Below are positions 11,818-24,055 of a stretch of DNA of 64,000 nucleotides, in pieces. Within the stretch, counting starts at the first letter, position 1; every line of letters starts with the position of its first letter. The notes under the pieces were generated by a model, which had not been told where the DNA came from, did not search any database, and was given only the letters and a program-made list of their open reading frames with translations. Origin of the DNA: Carettochelys insculpta (lineage: Eukaryota; Chordata; Testudines; Carettochelyidae); NCBI RefSeq assembly GCF_033958435.1, contig NC_134150.1, positions 35,273,501 through 35,337,500 on the forward strand, given 5' to 3'. Made by a program: the position numbers and the translations under genes.

Positions 11818-12856
11818 GTCCTTGCAGGTGGCCCACAGCCTCAGTTTCCTCTCTTGGACTCCTCAGTAAACTTCACCCAGAGACTGTTTGTTTGTGGCCA
11901 GAAATACTTGTCCTGGGATTTGAGTTTATTAGCACAAAATAAATTCCAAACCCCATAGAAAAGTCTGACAACAGTCACCAAAAAATCTTCTGTTCCTAGT
12001 TCCTGGCTTCCCTGACTGGGGCCTTTCTTCATCTGGTAAACCCCTCCACAGCCCTATATAACTGGATTTTGTACACCTGGGGAGCCTGATTTCCCTGGTT
12101 CTTAGCTTTCTTTAGCCCTCTTGTTTCCAGGCTTACACCCTCCCCGAGGTCAGTGGTCTCCTGATGGAGCTCTTGCTTGTTGGAGCTCTTCTGCAATCTT
12201 TACTCCACCTTCCTCTAGTGGTTTCAACCTAAACATTTCTCCCTCCTACCCCACAGCTTCCCATTGCTGTTACAGGAGAATCACTTAAGCCGTGCTCAGG
12301 TGTGCCTACTTTGTGATGAAGTTTTGGTTGGTCCAGCTCTCTAGCCCATACAGGGGCAAGCGTCCCTTTTTATACAGGATTAAGTTGCGCAGTTGCAGAC
12401 TCTTCCCCTGCTGTTGCTGATACTGGTCTGTTGGATCACTTGTGCTACAACCTGTAACTCTGACTCGGCTATCAATTAATATTTCGTGTTGATATGGTGA
12501 CTAAACAGATCACAAGGACCCTGCAAAGAAGCTAGGAAGCCTGATGTTTCAGAAAGTTGATCTGCAGCTGGGGCAGGGTAATATCTGCCTCTGTTTCTCA
12601 ATAGGTTGGTTGCCGTGCCGGATGGTACTTAGGTATGGTCCTTTGATGCTAGCACTCTCATCAATAATGTAGCTCAAAATATATCTAGATGCAAATTTCT
12701 AAAGTACTTCCCCACTGGGGAGCATTACTATAGTTATATGTTATTTAGTATTGTGATAGTTACCTGGAGTCACTGGAGATCTCAGCTAAGCTCAGGGTTC
12801 TATTTTACTTGGCACTGTATATACTTTCTCTTCGCTGGAGAACTTACTGTCTAAAT

Positions 12857-13827
12857 CAGGGGTGGGGAACCTTTTTTAGGTTGGGGGCCACTGATCCACA
12901 GAAAAATCAGTTGGCTGCCGCACAGAGGTGAAAAACAGGAAACAAAAGTCCTCACTGACCCGGCCTCCAGCTGAGAAGCAGGAAGAAAAGGCACTCGCCT
13001 TCCCTCAGGGCCATATTAACTCTTTTTGGGACCTGGGACTAGTATATTTTGTGTGGGAGGCCCCTTAGGATCTGAGGTCGGGCCAAAAATGAAGGGTTCA
13101 GTGTGTGGGAGGGGACTGCTGTGGAGTGGGATGGACATATGGAGGCAGGGTGCAGGAGCATGGTGGCGAGTAAAATGTAGGAGTAGGGAGAGGGTCTGGG
13201 CCGGACGGAAGATAAGGGAGCCAGGCAAAGGTGCAGAGTCTGGACAGGAGGGAGATTGCAGGAGTGGGATGAGGTCTGGGAGGGCAGTAGGGTGCAGGAG
13301 AGGGCTGGAGCGTGAGGGAAGTAGGCAGAGGTAGGGTGTAGAGGTGGGCTGAGGGTGAAGGTGTGGAGTCTGCAGAGGAAAAGTGAGGGATGGAGCCAGG
13401 GTTTGTGGCACTTACCTGGCACAGCTAACATTTAGGGGAGTCGGGGGTTGGATGGGGGGAACAGAAGGTGTCTCCTTGTTGTCTTGCACCCTGTGGGCAC
13501 CGCTTCCCATCCTGCCAGTGGTAGCAACGGGTGTAACCTGCAGGCGAGTGTAGGGGCTTCCTTGTGCCAATGTTCCCTATCCAGAGCTGGATGGGAGGGG
13601 GAACCACAGCGCTCAGAGGAGTTTTAGCTCTGGTTCCCCACAGTGGGGAGGTGGTGCTTGCACTCCTGCCATGAGGGGGTGCCAAGGCTTGAAAACTTGC
13701 TATGATGCTGGTGTGCTAGTGCCAGCTTGCCCTGCAGTAGGGGGGAAGCCACTTGCCTTACTGCTGCACAGATCAAGGCAAGCTGGGGGCTGTATCCAGC
13801 CCCCAAACCATAGGTACCCCATTCCTG
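12857..13827. mobile_element. Non-autonomous hAT element (971 bp) with perfect 8-bp target duplication
   Basis: The left end is CAGGGGTGGGGAACC and the right end GGTACCCCATTCCTG, inverted repeats with few mismatches. Both sides carry GTCTAAAT (12849-12856 and 13828-13835), an exact 8-bp target duplication. The interior has a long G-rich degenerate tract (13040-13420) like that of the element at 2072-2917, then a GC-rich part. Open frames inside are products of the purine bias and resemble no transposase. Confidence 0.88.
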
Positions 13828-13859
13828 GTCTAAATAGACATGATTGAAAGGAAGTATTA

Positions 13860-13990
13860 GCGGCCCTGTTGTACAGCTGGGGAACAGAGGAGCTAAGTGA
13901 ATTGCCTTATGCTCCACAGGATGCCTGTGTCAGAGATAGTAACTGAATCCAGGTTACCTAAGTTTCTAGTCAAAAGCATTGACTTCAAGG
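13860..13990 (-). repeat. MIR-like SINE, antisense
   Basis: The order 'tgtacagctggggaacagag', 'gctaagtgaattgccttatg', 'ctccacagga' and 'actgaatccaggttacc' is that of an antisense MIR-like SINE, with the B-box complement at the downstream end. It starts about 25 bp after the hAT target duplication. Confidence 0.6.
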
Positions 13991-14129
13991 CCAGCTTTGG
14001 TCTCATTGCAGTCCATTAAAATTTATGGATGCCTCTTATTATGAAAGGCAAATAAATCTTCTGGGTCATAGGATTAGCTGCTTTTATTCCCCTTTCTCCT
14101 CATGCTACTCCTCAATGTATTTCATAGAA

Positions 14130-14404
14130 CAGTGTCTCTTAAACTCTGTTCCATGACCAACTCACAGGTGTGCCAGGAGTGCCTGATACCTTTTTGATAT
14201 CACACATTGATGGTTTATATTTTCTGTTATTAAAACCAGAAACAATGTTACTTCTTCATTGCTATAATACCTGATTAAATTACTTCCTTTTGGTTTTGTT
14301 GTATATGTTAACAATTTTTTTAAAAGAAAATTTTCATAGGTGTTTCGCATTAAATAAAAATATTGTTTGGTGTTCCGTGGTTTCAAAAAGTTTAAGAAAC
14401 ACTG
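14130..14404. mobile_element. hAT-type MITE (275 bp) with perfect 8-bp target duplication
   Basis: The ends CAGTGTCTCTTAAACT and AGTTTAAGAAACACTG are inverted repeats with one mismatch in 16. The exact 8-bp duplication TCATAGAA lies at 14122-14129 and 14405-14412. The interior is AT-rich and non-coding. Confidence 0.9.
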
Positions 14405-15130
14405 TCATAGAAGCAGGCAGGGTGAACAAAGGGCACATGAGATCAGCCATCTTTGTCATATTGGCTAAGGAATATAAACAGAGGGATCGTTTAGGGGCAA
14501 AAATAAATAACGGCATTTTCCTTATGTATTGTTTGTCTCTGACTCTATTTTTTGCTCTTCGGAGCAAAAACAGGGTCTCTCTGTGTGCATGTTCATAATG
14601 CAGCTCACACGTTGGCAGTCCAGTCCTGATTGCGGGTTTTGATCACTACCACAGTACTCATTTTTCATGTTAACAACAAAATGCTTGATCAAGAGAGATA
14701 AAATTATACTGAATCCAGATAAATCTTTCCAATATAACACTACTTTTCTAAAGGACAGGATGGAGATTTACACAGGAGGGGAAAATACATACATGAAAAG
14801 ATTTTACGTGGCTCTGTTGCATTTTAATTGTTCTCATGGGTAAAAAGTGACCATTCCCATCCTGGGATGTAGCCATTCATGTTTTTCAAACTGGCATTAA
14901 AAATGCCAGTTGCAAAGCTGATAGGTTGTGGTTTGCCTCCTGAGCTGCCAGGCAAAAAGCACCATATTGGGTCTTCCATGATACAGTGGGAAGAGTGACT
15001 TTGGCTGGGCATTGCCATCTTAAACTTCTGTGAGCTGGAAGTACCAGATGTGCATCGCATCCTGTCGTGCTAGGAAGTGGTTCTTAGTTTACTTTCTGCA
15101 AATCATACTGTTCGTTTACATTTAACGTTT

Positions 15131-15151
15131 GTCTGTCTGTCTGTCTGTCTG
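15131..15151. repeat. (GTCT)n microsatellite
   Basis: There are five GTCT units plus one base. Confidence 0.9.
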
Positions 15152-15490
15152 GACAGTGAAAGTAGACCGGTCCATTTAACTTTTGTGTATATATTCCTTT
15201 CCGCATTATTTATTTTCTCATGCACAGGGAAGCGGTACAGTGCTGCAGTTTTTGCGTTGCAACATTTAAAATAAACATTTCCCCTGCAATTCAAGTACAG
15301 ATTTGGAGCTATTGGTTTTCACTGAGAGAATTTTGTTTTTAACAAAACCTGTGTTCTGGGCGAGATATCAGCTGACAATGGCCCTCTGATCAGTGAGTAT
15401 TTCTCTCATCCCTTGAGGTCCAATTGAGATGTCTTTACTTGCTGTGAATACTTAATTCCACCTTTCAAAGGAATCACTTGTGGTATAAGG

Positions 15491-16223
15491 CACTGGTTCC
15501 CAACCTTTCCGGTAACATGGCACATTTTAATGAGACAAACAGTTCCACAGCACACCCACTTTTTTCAGCTGAATCAGTTGCTCATAATGTCACATTTACT
15601 TATGTTTACTGTGGTTACAGTCTTACTAAAGAGGTTTGCAAGATAGCAGTACATAGAGCAAGCTAAACAAGGGTCAAATGCATCAATGTTTCAGATCTAC
15701 CACAGACTACACTGTGTTAGCCAGCCAGCACAGACACGTTTTCAAAACCTGCTCAGCGCCCTGCTAGGGATGTTGAGTAAACGAGTAACCACTGAAAGCA
15801 GCTCCCCACCCCGCCAGCCCATTGGAGCCAGGACATGGCATTTAAACTGTGTCCTAGCTCCAATAGGCTCTCGCCCTGCCTCTCTCTCCCTTGCCACAGT
15901 GGGATGTGGTGGTGGGGCTCCATACCAGCTTGTCAGGGCCAGGAAGCAGCATTTCAGCTGCCTCCCAGCATGAATGAGGTTCTGTGGGGTTGGCATTTCC
16001 CCTCATGGTGGCGCTTTGGGGATGGAGGGAGAATGACAAATCCCCTGCCAACTGGGACTGAGGCAGCCTTGCTGCGTGAGTCCCAGCTGGTGTATGGTTG
16101 TCATTTTCCCCTGCTCCTCCAAGTGGGTCTGTAAAGAGCCACAGTGAGGGGAAATTGTATGAAATTTCATGGCACATTTGGACATTTCTCATGGCACACA
16201 AGCACACTGGTTGGAAACCACTG
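15491..16223. mobile_element. Non-autonomous hAT element (733 bp)
   Basis: The left end CACTGGTTCCCAACC and the right end GGTTGGAAACCACTG are inverted repeats. They are flanked by GTATAAGG (15483-15490) and GTGTAAGG (16224-16231), an 8-bp duplication matching at 7 of 8. Words such as 'atggcaca' recur near both ends, as in other hAT families of this shape. The interior from about 15770 to 16130 is GC-rich with no transposase. Confidence 0.82.
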
Positions 16224-19200
16224 GTGTAAGGTATTATTCAGTGTGAGTCGTTAGAGATCAGAATCTGATACCACTGTTCATGTTGAGTAGCACTCTACTC
16301 CACCAGTGGCTCTGATGATTTGTGCCCAGAGACTGAAGGTAGCAGATTCTGACCCTAGCAGTGTTTTTATATTTATATTGAAGCTCAGTGCTTTTATATT
16401 GCAAACAGCCAAGGTTAAGTTGAGAGTTGCTGTTCTGAAAAATGTGGCATAGCCTCATGTGAAGCACCTTACGGCATTGTCGCTATGGTAATGGTTAAAA
16501 ATAGCGCTGTTGCAGGAGTGAGGTTTATATAGAATTTAAATGATAGCATCAAAGGATTTAAATCTGTGTACGAAGTGTCTTGAAATCATGAGATCAGAAA
16601 ACTTACCAGAGATGATGGTTGAAAAGTTCCATTGTTGAAATGGGCATGGGATTGGCAGTTAATCTCCTAGCAAATGATCTGAGAGAGGAAGCTCTGACAT
16701 CATGTGGTAATACATTAGTCGTGTGACACACTTCATATCAACCCTATTTAAACTCAATAGAATCCTTTGTCTATTTCAGCCTATCTTTTTCCACCATTGC
16801 CTCCAGTCTTCACTGGAGCAGATATTACATTTTAGTATGAAAACAGGAGAAATGTCATGCCCATTTCTTTGTGATCTTAGTAGGTATACCTTAGGCATTT
16901 GATAAAACAGTTTTCTTTTTTTCAGCAAGTTTTCAGTAACAAATGGACATAAAGGCATAGGAGGAAAAAGAAGTCCTCATCTATCTTTCCTTAAACATGT
17001 GAATAATTTATTCAGGGAAAGCTAAACTGAGTACATTTAGTTTTGCCTTTAGTTCTGGAAGCGGGGAGCCCCTTTGCTCATTCTTACATCTTATGGGGGG
17101 TGGGTGGGGGGAGTTCAACCCTAAGGAAATTTGGTTCCTGCCCCTTCCACTGAAATATGCTGTTATCTATTTTGGGAGACCATGGAGGGAGAGATGACTT
17201 CTCAGTTATCTGGATCCAGTCCTGTGGAAGGTTTTGAATATCTGTCATCTTAAACTGAATTTAGTAAATAACCAACATAAAATGAGGCATCCAGCTGATT
17301 TTGGTTATTTGGATAGGCTGCTGCATTAAAAACTTTTTGGTGTCTCGTGCCTTGTTCCTAACAGAACTGACTCCTGGTGCCTTTCTCTCAGGATGAGGCA
17401 ACTTTGCCTCCCAGTTCCAAACCCTGCTGTGGGGGCTTACCGTTCACACGTATGTTCTGGGAATACCATCTCTTTATTGCCCAGTCTTAATGTATGAACC
17501 TTTTTGGTAGCATTCCCCTGTTCTTTTACTGCAATTGATATTCCCACCCAGGCAGTGGTCTGAACAGCATCCCTATGAATTAAAGGGTCACCTCCTGGAC
17601 ATTTATTTTTATTTAGAATACAGTCTATTTGTATAATGTACTAGCAAATTTCCCCAGTGTTGCTTAGGTTCTTAACTCAAGTAAAGGTGTGTTTTTTGGT
17701 TTTTCCTTCCCCCCCCCCTTTGGAAAATAAATAAAAGGAAAATGTACGTGCTTCATTTAAATTATTGTATTTTTAAAAATATAGTATTTTTATGAAGTTA
17801 ATTTTTATTATGTATTTCTTTAAAAGGATTGTTAATAGTTGTCCATTTATTTTTTAAAAAAGGGAATTCTATCAAGGCTTTTTTTTTCTTCATCTCTGTG
17901 AGCTCTTATTGTTCGTTGTGTTCTAACAAAAAACGTGCTGCAGTCAATTTGATTTCCAGTAACATTTTCTTCTAGTTTTTGAACCATAAGCATTGATTTA
18001 AGTATGGCAAGACAGAGCACTACTCCAAATATCTCTGTTTTGTCTCTTGTCTGTAAGGTTTATTGAGAAGCAATCCTATTCCAGGTTCATCCCTATTTTA
18101 TGGCTCATAGTTCAATCCCAGTGTTGGCTCAATTATGAATGTACTGATATGGTGAATCTGCCTCTTTTCTGTTTGGTTTTACGGAAGGAAATCCTTTTCC
18201 AAGCATGTGGCATTTTCCTGGCACAACCAAACCTTTACATTGCTTTAAGTTATAATAATAGGAAGCTATATACCAAATGTAATGGCCCTAGCTCTTACTG
18301 CTTTGGAGGAGTTCTTGATCAAACAAATTCCCTAAAATATATAGGAGATATTTGATATATTTTGAATCCTACTCACAATTTCCTGTTGCTCAGGGCATTT
18401 TCATGAGCACAGGACATTTTTAGAGTGTAACTACTTTTTCAGCTACTTATTGATGCCTACCTAACCCAAAATCCAGCCAGTTCTTGGAGAATCATGGCCT
18501 TAATTTTCTGTTTCTGAGATGGGGTTGGTTGTTAGGGGGACTAGGGAGTCAGAAGCTCTCAGATTTGAAATAACTGCAAGGTAAGGATCACTTTTTTTAC
18601 GAAAGCAAGGGGAAAACCAAAAATCAGCTAGCTGGTCAGCAGAATTGTTACTAAAAGGAGTCTCCTGTGTGTTTTCCATGAGGTCTGACAGATTTTTTAA
18701 GAGCTGACACAAAGGGAACCATTTGTGCACTTGGAGCAAAATCACTTCCATGTCAGTGCACGGGTGGGGTCACTCTTTCTGGGGGTGACACTGTCCCCAC
18801 CAGAGAGGAAGACTCACTTAGACTACACCTTTACTGCTCCAAAAGGTGTGTTTTTATAGTAAAGAAGTTGCCATGGGTTCGTGATTTTGTTATGAAATCC
18901 TAGCAGAGACAGGCATAGGTACTTATTACCTTATGTCTATATCCAATTTAAGCCAATTCAAGGCAAGTCTGCAGTTGTGTAGAAAACAAAGTACAGCTGA
19001 ATTGCGCCCCCCCTCCACCCCACACACAAATAAACACGGAGGCTTTTACTAGGCTCTTTCTTGATCCTGTGTTTGGAGAACACAGAGTTGCTAGGCTACG
19101 TTGCTCTTTTGGAATGGGAGGAAGGGGAGATGGACAGCTGGGGTGCGCTTCTGAGTGGCTCAGAGTCCTGCTGGAGAATTGCTGTTGTATCGTGCTCCTG

Positions 19201-19812
19201 TACTCACATGTTGACTAATTCTAAGCAATTCTGTCTGCCTGGTCACAGTGACCCTATATCTCAACAGATTTGTGAAGTATTCTTTCAGTTTCTCTTTTAT
19301 AATTGTAATAAAATGAAGCCTTCCCTTGGGTTCCTAAACTAGACCCAGCCTCAGGAGAGCTAGATTCCCTAACACAAATGCAAGGAAGTGTCTTTGGGAA
19401 ATCATAGGCGAGCTCCTTCAGAGAGATTCTGAGGTGTAATTGTCATTTGTCCTCATGTGAGCCACTGCACATGAGAACCTGTGATTTAATGGTGGATTGT
19501 ACTTTCTCATTCAGGTTGCAGCTCCTCAGTCAATCTAACCTTCCTGTGGAAGCTTTTTCAAGAATTGTACTGATGAGAATGAAGATATTTTCCAGGACAG
19601 AATTTCCCTACTTCCCTTGTCTTTTTTCTAAGGAGGGTTAGAAAGTATCCTGACCTGCTCTGCTACAAATCCCCCCTTCCCCTTGCCTTTTAGGGCAGGT
19701 GAAATCTCGCCTTCTAGTCCCTAATCTTGCTCTGTCTTTTGAGCTCTGTTGTAGGGAATGATTCCTCCTCTCATTGCTGTCCGAATGAGTCTTGAGACTG
19801 ACAGGCCGCTCA

Positions 19813-20016
19813 GAGTATGTCTACCCTACCACTAAGCACTAACTAGCCCTGGGCAGCTGATAGAGCTTGTGAGGCATGGACTGAAGGGCTTTAAAAATCA
19901 CTGAGTACATCTTCACACATCATTGATCTGTACCAGCCCAGCACAGCTGTTTCTACATGAGGGATTCAATGTTAGTCATATAGCTGACAAAACCCTCCAG
20001 TTTAGACATAGCCTTA
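19813..20016. mobile_element. MITE with 'taTGTCTA' ends
   Basis: The left end 'agagtatgtctaccctacc' and the right end 'ccagtttagacatagcctta' are imperfect inverted repeats built on TATGTCTA/TAGACATA. The element is about 204 bp, non-coding. I recall the same ends in many reptile MITEs; the superfamily is not certain and the target duplication is unclear. Confidence 0.6.
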
Positions 20017-22454
20017 GTTTCAGAAACTCTGATGATCAGACCTCCCTTTGGGAGGGCCTGCTCCTGCAGGGTGCTGAGCACTTTTTCCTCTGTGTAAAGT
20101 TCAGGGGAGTTAAAAGGTGCAAGGTACTTTGTAGGAGTGGCAGCCTTAGGGCCCCATACAGCACCATTGTATCTTGCAGTTGGTTTCCACTAGCTTGAGG
20201 AACAGATCCCTTCCTAGCCCAGGTAGTCACATGGGTCTAGAAAAGTAAGCATTTAAATTTTTCTCTTCTTCTTTTTATATTTTTCTCATAATGTGTCTTG
20301 AATTCATCACAATAAAATTGCTGTATCCAATATAAAATCCACATGCAGCGTGCCTGCTTAAAGGATGGCAGCAATTATCTTTAATGTTCACCAAACCAAA
20401 TGGAATGAAGTGTGCTGCACATTGCTGTATTTATCATCTGTTATCTCTCCTGTAATAATTGCCAGATACTCAGCTTGTCATTGAAATGCCCTTCATTTTT
20501 TTGAAGAGTAGCATTTTTAAAAACTAAATTAGGAAGGAGAAAATATTGACAGGAAAAGCTGTTTAAATAATCTTTCCAGCCTCAGTGGCTATTGTGTCAT
20601 TATTCACTGCAGCGTATTCTCTGGTGCTTTGTACAGTTCAATGTGAAATGAATAGTCTAGATTATACTTAAGCCACCCTGGTAAAGATGAGATTCACCAA
20701 GAACAAAGGAATTGCTGAGGGTGCTTTACTTAAACCAAATAAGCTTTAAAATTAACACCAATATTAACCTTGAGGATTTTCTCTTGTACAACCTGAAGTT
20801 CTCAGAAGCTCAGCAGGAGTTTTAGGTGCACAAATGGTGCAAAATTAGTCCCTTGAAATATGTTTCATCTTGCCATGCCAAGCAGCATTTGTATAAGAGA
20901 GAAAAAAATTGCAGTAGATTCAGTGAAATCTCCAGCGTTATGCTCATTGTGTGCTGTGAGCTCAGGGGTAAAGAGCTGGGTTAAGCAATGGAATCAATTC
21001 AGATGTAAATACTGCTCTGAAGTCTGATACCTCTCTATAGGAGAAAGGAAACCCCAATACAGTGCTCAGTAATTAGGGATAGAGTGCTTCTCCAAAGTTG
21101 TTTTAAGATGTTTGTGAGCATCACAGCAGCATACAGTATTGGAGCTCTCTCTAAGGCATCTGCAGGAGCAGCAGCTTCTGCAGCATGAACACGTTCCTTG
21201 AGCTGTGCACATCTCTCCTGCTGACGACATTGATGATGCAGGTGCACATGAGAGAGAAGTCAATTTCAAAGCCATTTATGGTGTGGCAGAGCTAGAAACA
21301 CAGCAAAAAAATACATTTGCCAAGGAGGAGGAAACAAAATAGGTAAGCCTGTACGTTTCTATTTCCAAGCTTGTGCTGGAGGTGAGGCAGAGTAGGGGCC
21401 GTGAGAGTTTTGGGGAGGTGCTGCGAACACTGTGGAAAATTAAAATGCAAAAGGAAAAAATGGGGGGTGACAAGTGTCTCAACTCTGGCTTGTATATCTG
21501 GGAAATGTAACTGCTTTGCATGTTGCTGGCTGCCACCTGATCTGTCAGTGCTCCCTTACGCTAGGAAATAGCACTAACATGGGTTCTCCTTAGGAGGCAT
21601 TAGTTATCGGTTAGTAAAATACACAGCACTTAGTGTTAATTTAGGGAGGCTTCCCAGCTGAATCTTTAGCCTCTTGGAATGATTGGCATATATTTCGCAG
21701 TCTTGCCATTGGCACAACATCCCGTTTCCTGGGCGACGACTGGATTCCAGCTGACAGTGTGGAATCTGAAGTGTGCAAAGCCAGAGCCAGTTGGTTTCTC
21801 TGCAGCAGGGACACTGTCTGGCTGTTCATCCCTGTGGCCTGGATGTAGTCTGCTCCTTGGAAAAACGGGTCAAAGAGCAGTAATGATAAAACGACCTTGT
21901 TCCTTTTTTTTTCTAGCCCGCAAGTCCCTCATTCCCACATCAGGCTGGTAGCTGGTGGGTATCGCCAACTGAATTCCGCAGACTCAACCAGTGTCTGTGT
22001 GAATGATGAGGTAGCATTAGAAAGCTGGATCCCAGTGACACTCTGTGACTTGGTGTCAGCAGTGTTCTGAATCCCAGTCAGTAATGCCCTGTCTCTCTGC
22101 TTGAGTTTCATTTTTTTGATAAGCATAAGACCACTGGCTGCTGAAGTTTGCTTTTCTTTGATTAAAGTTGTGTTGTTTTGTATCATGTGTTCACTTCCTG
22201 ATGTGTGCTATAACTCCATCACAATTCGCTGCCTCTTCTGTCTTATTACTTGAAGACTTTCGTTCCCATGCATTGCTTTTAACATGGTTAACCTCTAATC
22301 TGTGTGTAATTTCCAATTTACATATCTAGCTCATAGGGTGATCTCTTTTTTTAGCTAGAGTCCATGACTGTCCATCTGTGACTGGCCCAGAGCTTAGAAC
22401 ATAGGCACTGCATGGCAATAACCGAACAGCCCTAAAAGTAGAAAGTCCACCAGG

Positions 22455-22560
22455 GAAACACAAGATGTGCCAAACTGGATCAGATCATGATGCATCTAGT
22501 CCAGTACCTGTGATGACCCTGGTGCAGCACCAGATACTTCAGGGGAAGGTTCTAGTTAGT
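22455..22560. repeat. Interspersed repeat fragment, CR1-like
   Basis: The words 'ccaaactggatcagatcatg', 'catctagtccagtacctgtg' and 'gcaccagatacttcagggga' follow the order of a repeat common near CR1 3' ends in turtle-type genomes. Next to it is a 24-bp tandem duplication of 'aaggttctagttagtac' (22546-22586). Confidence 0.5.
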
Positions 22561-22695
22561 ACAGTTAGTAAGGTTCTAGTTAGTACTGCAGTACCAGTAA
22601 TGAGAACTGTCCCAGGTGGAGATTGCAGGGCCAGAAAGTGATTGAAACCTCCCATCCACTGGAATGAGCAAGACCTCTGCGCTTGTGATGGTACG

Positions 22696-22696
<1 letters not shown>

Positions 22697-22731
<35 letters not shown>
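22697..22731. repeat. (TG)n microsatellite
   Basis: This is an uninterrupted run of about 17 TG units. Confidence 0.95.
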
Positions 22732-22733
<2 letters not shown>

Positions 22734-23964
22734 CTATGCACCTTGAAGCAAGGCAGGCCGCATCTGTGTTCACTGTGGGGTGTAACCACATGTAGGAGAG
22801 AAACGTTCAAGCCAGGAGGATGGAGTGGGAGAGGGTACTCTGCTCTGCTTACCTGCACCACCTTACCGTCTTCATTGTTATTTTATACCCATGAATGGCA
22901 GGCATGCAGTGTCTGCACTCTCCGTGCCACGGCATGTGTAGATATAGCCAGTGCAGCTCTTAAAGCAATGCAGTCTTGGCAGGACAGCTGGGAGATGGTC
23001 TGATTCTGTGCATCCAGAAGCCTCTGTGGGGAGGTTTTACATAGATCTCTGCCTTAAGTTTGAAGCAGCCCTTGCCTCTTGAAACCCCAAGAGATGGTAA
23101 CCCCACCTAACTACCCATGGCTGATCCTTCCCTGAGCAGCAGCCAGCAACATTACAATGTGTCACAGACCCTTGGCTGCTGCCATAGGACTGGTGAACCT
23201 GGCCCACTGTCTTTCATTAAAAGATATAGCAAAATGTGGACAACATCATGGTCTTATGGGAAACACTATGTGGAATTTGCAACCTGAAAGTGCATCTGTG
23301 TCTGTTCAAATGCTTATGGAAGTCCTGGGTTTCTCTGTGTTTCTACTAGAAACATATTCCATAGTAGCAGTCAAATTCCGCAAAGCCAAAGCAACATTAA
23401 AAATAAACCCTTGTTTGGCACTGTGATATGAAAAATATGGGACAGCAGTTGCTGTGAACAGGATGAAAGCTGATGTTTTGCCAACCTAAAGTGTAAAGCT
23501 GGTGCTGGAACTGAGGCCTGAAGAATGGGAGCATTTGCCAAAAGGAAATGGAAGCGGGGATAGAGGGTTTCGGGGAATGTATCAAGGTCAGCCCTGCCAA
23601 AAACGCCTCCCCTGTGGACAGGTCTGATTACGATAGTAACCACATTAGTCTGTGCAAAGTGTGGCTGGAGCCACAAATGGCCTTCTGTGTGAGATTGTTA
23701 ATGAACAGCATCTTGAAAGCACAGATCAGGGAGGTCTGGCTCAGGCTCTGCCAGCTATGTTTCTCTTCCATCATGGTGTATGTGGGGGGAGAGGGGTAGG
23801 CTGCATGTGAGGATTTATTGCTCAGAGGGCTTCCCCATAGGCAGAGGTGAGAACATACAGTACAAACCCCCCACATGGGAATGTTTGAATACAGCATGCT
23901 AAAAAATACACTGCAGGATTGGACAGAGGACAGATTGAATCAAGCTAAAATAGGGAATGTTTGC

Positions 23965-24055
23965 TTGGGTTAAAGGCCAGTGGTAAAATATATGGACTTA
24001 TGGCTCTGGTCTCAAAGACCTAGAGGTTATGGGTTCAAATCCCAGCAAGACAAAG
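23965..24055 (+). repeat. tRNA-like relic or SINE head
   Basis: There is a B box GGTTCAAATCCCA and, about 50 bp upstream, an A-box-like 'ccagtggtaaaata'. Between them is a short stem 'ggtctcaaagacc' and an extended region before the T arm, as in a tRNA with a long variable arm (Leu-like). There is no complete cloverleaf with paired acceptor ends, so a relic or SINE head is more likely than a working tRNA gene. Confidence 0.4.

Noticed and set aside
21035..21247. Minus-strand frame with a coding-like look (Ala/Glu/Leu-rich helix)
   Set aside because: I could not link it to any family and found no flanking splice sites or continuing exons; the CAG/GCA-rich wording can give helix-like text by chance.
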